From Mucidula mucida (Eukaryota; Basidiomycota; Agaricomycetes; Agaricales; Physalacriaceae), in assembly GCA_015501055.1 (NCBI GenBank), contig JADNYV010000059.1, positions 124,001 to 188,000 on the forward strand: a stretch of 64,000 nt of DNA, given 5' to 3'. The notes beneath the pieces are model-generated. The model did no database searches and was not told the DNA's origin. It saw only the letters and a list, made by a program, of their open reading frames with translations. Position 1 is the stretch's first letter, and every line of letters starts with the position of its first letter. Positions 59,277 to 64,000 of this stretch are shown here, piece after piece. A program made the translations under genes and the position numbers.

Positions 59277-61378
59277 ATGTCTCAAACGATATCAGGCAAG
59301 GAAGTCGCTCTGCACAATACACGGCAGAGCTGCTGGATCATCGTTCATGGTTCGTTGCTTATGCACTCGCTTTCAACCTTGACTTTAACTTTGAACAGGT
59401 AAAGTTTACGATGTCACCGACTTTTTAGACGGTATGTGGTCGAGCTTAATTAAATTAGTACTTGGCTAACAACTATTCAGATCATCCTGGTTAGTGTGCA
59501 TGTAAACGCGTTGCGGTTGATTATTAACGTTCGCATAGGTGGTAGCAAGATCATTCTGAAGTATGCGGGCAAGGATGCTACGTGAGTGTCAACCAAGTGA
59601 TAAATGTTTTCTCATCCAATGAACAGCGCGGAATATGATCCCATCCATCCGCCGGATGCTATTACCACAAATCTACCTCCAGAGAAACAGTGCGCGCGTT
59701 GAGTAAACCTGCCTAGAAGAATCGCTTATCTCTTTTCAGCTTGGGCGTCGCGCAAATGGACACTGTCGAAAAAGTTGAAATCAAGATAACCGACGAAGAG
59801 AAGGCACGACTGGAACGCGTGTCGAACAGACCTTCACTCGACGAAGTCCTCAATTTGCACGACTTTGAACATGTGGCGCGACTTGTTATGCCCGACAAGG
59901 CGTGGGCGTACTACTCCTCTGCTGCAGACGATGAAATAACGCATCGCGAAAATCATGCTGCATATCATCGGTAATACATCCATCTGGAAATATATCCCAA
60001 CTCTCATCCATCTTCTTCAGGATATGGTTCCGCCCTCGAGTGCTAAGAGACGTTACGAATGTAGATTGGTTCACCACTGTCCTCGGCCACAAGTCCAGCA
60101 TGCCCGTATACATTGTATGTCTTCGGCTCTACCTGGTATACCATGTACTCACAACTAGGCCAGACCGCCACCGCTTTGGGTAAACTAGGTCATCCTGATG
60201 GCGAACTCAATTTAACGCGTGCCGCTGCTAAACATGGTATCATACAGATGGTAAGCGCTATCCTATTACTGCTCGGCAACCTATCCTCTATAGATTCCAA
60301 CTCTGGCTTCATGTTCATTCGATCAGATCATGGACGCTGCGCAACCTGGACAAGTGCAGTTCTTCCAGCTGTACGTGAACAAGGACCGGGAGATCACGAA
60401 GCGTATTTTGCAGCATGCTGAGAAGCGGGGTATCAAAGGACTGTTCATTACGGTTGACGCACCTCAGCTCGGGCGCAGGGAGAAGGATATGCGCATGAAA
60501 TTCGAGGCGGAGGATCCATCCGAGGTTAGCAAAGCGGGTGCGTCTGGTGTTGATCGATCCCAAGGCGCGGCCAGAGCCATCAGCGTATGTACTCTATATT
60601 TATTGGTCCGCTAAACCGTGCTGACGTTCCGTCAAGTCGTTCATTGACCCCGGTCTCAATTGGAATGATCTCAAATGGTTCAAGAGCATCACTTCAAGTG
60701 CGTAACGTCTTCCCGTTCACATCTCATTGCTCATTTCGGAACCAGTGCCCCTTATATTGAAAGGAGTGCAATGCTGGGAAGACGCCATGGAAGCGTATGA
60801 CCACGGGCTCGCCGGCGTGGTTCTCTCGAACCATGGTGGCCGACAGCTCGACTTTTCCCGCTCCGGTATCGAAATCCTCGCCGAAGTCGTTGAGAACCTA
60901 TCGAAGAAGCGCAACTTGACGTTCCCGAATGAGAAGTTCCAGCTCTTCATCGACGGCGGGGTACGGCGGGCGACGGATGTGCTGAAGGCTGTGGCGTTGG
61001 GCGCGACGGCTGTTGGTATCGGACGGCCGTTCATATACGCGTACTCGGCGTATGGGCAGGAGGGTGTGGATAAGGCGCTGCGGATATTACATGTCAGTGT
61101 TTCTCTACATGGACGACGAAAAGGATACTCAATCTTGGAACAGGACGAGTTTGAGATGAACCTCCGGCTCCTTGGTGCGCCGACACTAAAGAACGTTGTG
61201 CCAGAGATGGTGGATACGTCCAACCTCAGCTCGCACATAGTTTCTGTTCCCGACGATAGATTATACGTGTCGAATTGTGCGTGCTCATTATTGCTACTTT
61301 TGCAGCTCAAACTCACCATGCTGTGTAGACGAGAGTCTGCGGGGTGCGCAGCTGAAGGTGTCGAAGCCGAAGTTGTAG
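59277..61378 (+). CDS. CYB2: L-lactate dehydrogenase (cytochrome), flavocytochrome b2
   Basis: Thirteen exons (59277-59349, 59399-59431, 59481-59489, 59539-59581, 59627-59689, 59740-59970, 60021-60114, 60164-60250, 60294-60584, 60637-60697, 60746-61092, 61144-61276, 61329-61378) give exactly 504 residues. Residues 1-75 are a cytochrome b5 domain (IVHGKVYDVTDFLDDHPGGS, heme His in HPGG; second His in PIHPPDAI). The FMN barrel shows PDKAWAYYSSAADDEITHRE, TALGKLGHPDGE, VQFFQLYVNKDREITKR and SNHGGRQLD with the catalytic His and Arg near 358 and 361. It oxidises lactate to pyruvate. Unlike yeast Cyb2 there is no obvious N-terminal presequence before the b5 domain, so mitochondrial targeting is doubtful. 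All frames close. Confidence 0.94.
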
Positions 61379-61835
61379 AAGAGTGTAGATTGGTTCTTTA
61401 TACCGCGCCACATATTATTTACCATGCTCCGATATTTGTAACCTTTCACCCGCTATCGATCTAAACTGAGAACGAAGCTTCATTCGAAATGATGTATATT
61501 CCGGAAATGCTATCATGAGAAAAGAAAGAACGTCAGAATGTCCAAGATTGGTGTGCATAAGTGGGAATTAAAGTGCCTAGCGTACAGTCCGAATTTCCCG
61601 GGCTCGCTATTGGGGGCCATTACCGTTAGCGATTACCGATTAATTAGTAATATACCCTTTTCGGTTGAAGGCCCCTAACTTCTTTTCATCCCTGCTTACT
61701 ACCACGACTGCCATCACCAGGCCATCACCAACAACGCGAGAACAACGCGTCGTTATTTTACGTTCTTCAACGCGCTTTGCTTGAACCTAATTAAAATCAT
61801 TTTGCTGTCCTTTTTCGGTTGCGATTGTCCCCGGC
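61379..61835. other. Intergenic, no gene seen
   Basis: This is the 3' flank of the lactate dehydrogenase gene and the upstream region of the AT-hook gene. Nothing coding is supported. Confidence 0.4.
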
Positions 61836-64000
61836 ATGTCGTTCAAAATCCAGTTCTATCAACCCCCTGTGCCGGAGCCTCTAGATGGCGAGCAAGGGCT
61901 TGAGCACTCTACGGCAGTATCACCAGAACCGGCTCGTCGCGGTCGTCCGAAGGGGTCGAAGAATTGCCCCAGAGAGCCACCGACACCGTCAGCGACAGGC
62001 ACATCATCGGATGCACCGAAACTTGGACGTCCGAAGGGTACAGGACACAGACAACGTGCACAGAGAGAGGCGCAGGCGGAGCGTGAAGCACGCGGGCCAT
62101 CCGCGTATGCCATTTCAGGCCTGGTATATGCATACTTCTGTTTATTGATACCGTGTACAAGCTTGTTTACACATTTGGTACAGCATGTGCCTGGTATTGG
62201 CCCCGGAAGCGCACAATAGTGGTCCTCAATTAAGAATTTATTTCGCCAGTTTATTTTTGATAACCCTTTCCAAACCCTGTCGGCACCAGGGCTTAACCAG
62301 GGTCTCGCGTCAACAGCAGGCTCTCAAGTGTGCAGAGCTCAGCGTTGAGAGCAGCTTTCCCGCCCGTTCAACCGGGGCTCCCGGACATTGAATGCAGGCA
62401 GTTGATCACCCCGCTTTCACGACAACGGCGGGAGGACGAGTTCAAAGTCAGTGACGTCGAGGACGGGTCCCTGCGAATACCCTGCGAATACGCGCAGGGT
62501 TATCAAAAATAAACTGGCGAAATAAATTCTTAATTGAGGACCACTAATGGGACCGACGACACGCTAATGCAGCCCTAGATCAGCAAGATTTCCCTTCAAA
62601 CTCTTCCTCTTCCTCTTCCCTTTCGAGGTCTCCTCCTCCACCAATATCAGCAATTCCTCCACGTTGTCCTGGCTCTCCGGTATCCGCGTCGTTAGCTGCC
62701 CCTTCGCTATCGACTGAATGCGCGTCGTCCTCCCCGGCGCGCGCACCAATGCCGGCTCGTGACATTGACCAAACGGCGGCAACGACATTGCGGTCGGTGC
62801 TTGCAAACGTGCGGCGAAGTGCTGGGACTGGGCCGAGCAGGACACTATCCAAGCATCCAATGCCAATATCGGAACCCTTGGAGGGTGATTCTCTGCAGTT
62901 CATTGGCGATACTTCTCGCGATGCACCTTCCATCGACTCGCTTGCCGCCGAGGGTATTGGGGAAGATGATGAGAGTGATGAGGAGGAGGAGGAAGGAGAA
63001 GAATCAACAAATAAGAGGCGCAAGCGTTGCCCATATCCGCGTTGGTTTCAAACCGCCCTCGATAATGCCATTTCTTCAATTGAGAAGACACGTAAAGGAC
63101 TCTCAGGGCGCTCAAATGTGTATACCGCCGAAACCTTCTGGGTGCCACAAAAGTCCCCATTCTTTCGTCTCGATAAACCAAACCTGCGACCAGGTGATCT
63201 CTTCTTGCCCAAATTCTTCTTGTGGGACCCCGACAACTTACTACCAACGGGAATTGCATGTCCTCTTTGCCACGTTAAGCTAAACCGAGGCGGCGTTGTG
63301 CGCCGTCCTCGACGTGTCGTCGAGACGGATCACACGTTTTGGATCATCGGATATAGCTATGAATGCAGGGGAACGTGTCAGAAACGGTTTCGTAGCTGGG
63401 ACTCTCGAATTATTGGACAACTACCACGTTCGCTCGCTGCTCAATTCCCGGCACATCTTACCTGGCGAAGCAGCCTCTCGTTACACGCACTTGGTGTCTT
63501 GCGATCATGTATTCAGAGCGGGATGGGTGCGCATCAGGTTGCAGACATGTTCCGGATGCAGCACCTGAAGCGTTACAATGAGCTCCGCTTACAGTACCTT
63601 CATTCAAAGATTTTTTCCATGAATCTCCCGGGTAAGACGTATCTACCGTTCCCTGTGTTTGAGGATTGCTCGGATAATGGATTTCATGGCTTTGTACCTA
63701 GCGGCCAGTGGTTGCGTGATGTGTACGATGCCCTCATCGAACATTTCGAACACATCCTCAATCAATACACTGCGATGCTCTCGGGACGTGTATGTGCGAT
63801 AGACCACAGTCACAAGGTACGCGTTATATCATCTCTACATCAAAATTGAACTAAAGTCGAATCCTAATAGCTCGCGAAGCACGTTTTCAAAGTGGATGGT
63901 GTAGCGATCTTCACGGCGTTGCTTACAGTTACGAACGAGAAAGGAGAGATACGCGTCTGCGTGTTTGTTGCGACTAAATTGCATTCGCAGTTCACTGACG
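61836..64000 (+). CDS. AT-hook protein with DUF6729-like zinc and RNase-H-like region, cut by right edge
   Basis: Exons 61836-62123, 62584-63816 and from 63871 to beyond the window. Exon 1 carries two AT-hook-like motifs (RRGRPKGSKN and LGRPKG). After an acidic stretch (DDESDEEEEEGEE) come CPYPRWFQTAL, TFWVPQKSPFFRLDKP, LRPGDLFLPKFFLWDPD, a possible zinc site (CPLCHVKLNRGG, YECRGTCQKRF) and FRMQHLKRYNELRLQYLH. The last exons read VCAIDHSHKLAKHVF and FTALLTVTNEKGEIRVCVFV, which resembles the first-Asp strand of an RNase-H-fold transposase. I recall this architecture from basidiomycete DUF6729 proteins; its role is unknown. A MITE sits in intron 1, and removing intron 1 keeps the frame. Confidence 0.7.
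62124..62583 (+). other. MITE-containing first intron of the AT-hook gene
   Basis: The donor gtatat at 62124 and acceptor gatcag ending at 62583 join SAYAISGL to QDFPSNSSS in frame. Reading straight through meets stops in every frame near the MITE, so splicing is required. Confidence 0.55.
62219..62544. mobile_element. 326-bp MITE with 49-bp perfect terminal inverted repeats and TA target duplication
   Basis: The left end (62219-62267, starting GTGGTCCTCAATTAAG) and the right end (62496-62544) are perfect inverted repeats of 49 bp. The element is flanked by TA on both sides (62217-62218 and 62545-62546), the mark of Tc1/mariner-type insertion. It has no transposase ORF and carries internal short repeats (CCCTGCGAATA twice at 62470-62490). 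It lies within the first intron of the AT-hook gene, lengthening it from about 130 to 460 nt. Confidence 0.93.

Noticed and set aside
62219..62544. The inverted repeat as a transcription terminator or hairpin RNA
   Set aside because: Perfect 49-bp ends 228 bp apart, with a TA duplication, mark a transposable element.
1..64000. CRISPR arrays, bacterial operons, rRNA or tRNA genes
   Set aside because: No spaced identical repeats, no ribosome-binding-site pattern and no recognisable rRNA or cloverleaf sequence were found by eye; a tRNA could still be missed without a scan.

Overview
The window is nuclear DNA of a filamentous basidiomycete, probably an agaricomycete. Genes sit close together on both strands and are cut by many introns of about 45-60 nt with GT(or GC)...AG ends. 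The content is typical of mushroom-forming fungi: a fasciclin protein, an alpha-glucoside-type sugar permease, phenylalanine ammonia-lyase, FunK1 kinases, a flavocytochrome b2 and an AT-hook/RNase-H-like accessory gene. There are no bacterial operons, rRNA genes or CRISPR arrays.

Layout. 1-9 kb: fasciclin protein (cut by the left edge), sugar permease, an indoleamine-dioxygenase-like gene with an in-frame stop, FCF1 and a zinc-finger protein. 9-17 kb: an unassigned gene or remnant, PAL, a DEK_C/SWIB chromatin protein and a second zinc-finger protein. 18-30 kb: a 2.1-thousand-residue acidic protein combining an F-box-like segment with a RanBP2-type zinc finger, EPL1 (NuA4 complex) and a 12-exon DUF1917 protein. 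31-42 kb: a DUF221/CSC1-type channel, an IMPACT-domain protein, RER1, glycerate kinase, a GNAT acetyltransferase and a Pho85-type cyclin. 44-62 kb: MET2, NAB2, a small kinase-like protein, an NmrA-like protein, FunK1 with a broken tandem copy, a truncated PEP-mutase/isocitrate-lyase-family gene and L-lactate dehydrogenase (cytochrome b2). 61.8-64 kb: an AT-hook/DUF6729-like gene carrying a 326-bp MITE in its first intron, cut by the right edge.

Most genes are housekeeping (rRNA processing, NuA4, mRNA binding, ER retrieval, methionine synthesis). I see no clear pathway cluster. Two divergent pairs share short intergenic regions: RER1/glycerate kinase (about 200 bp) and MET2/NAB2 (about 165 bp).

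Three things stand out. First, about nine otherwise well-conserved genes carry frame breaks, nearly all single-base deletions. This looks more like consensus errors than decay, and it affects how the gene models should be read. Second, at least five or six introns appear to use GC instead of GT at the 5' end, more than expected for a fungus. Third, there are extreme micro-exons (an ATG-only first exon in FCF1, a 6-nt exon in RER1, a 9-nt exon carrying a heme ligand in cytochrome b2). All exon models were spliced by hand from the sequence; product names rest on remembered family motifs, without any database search.
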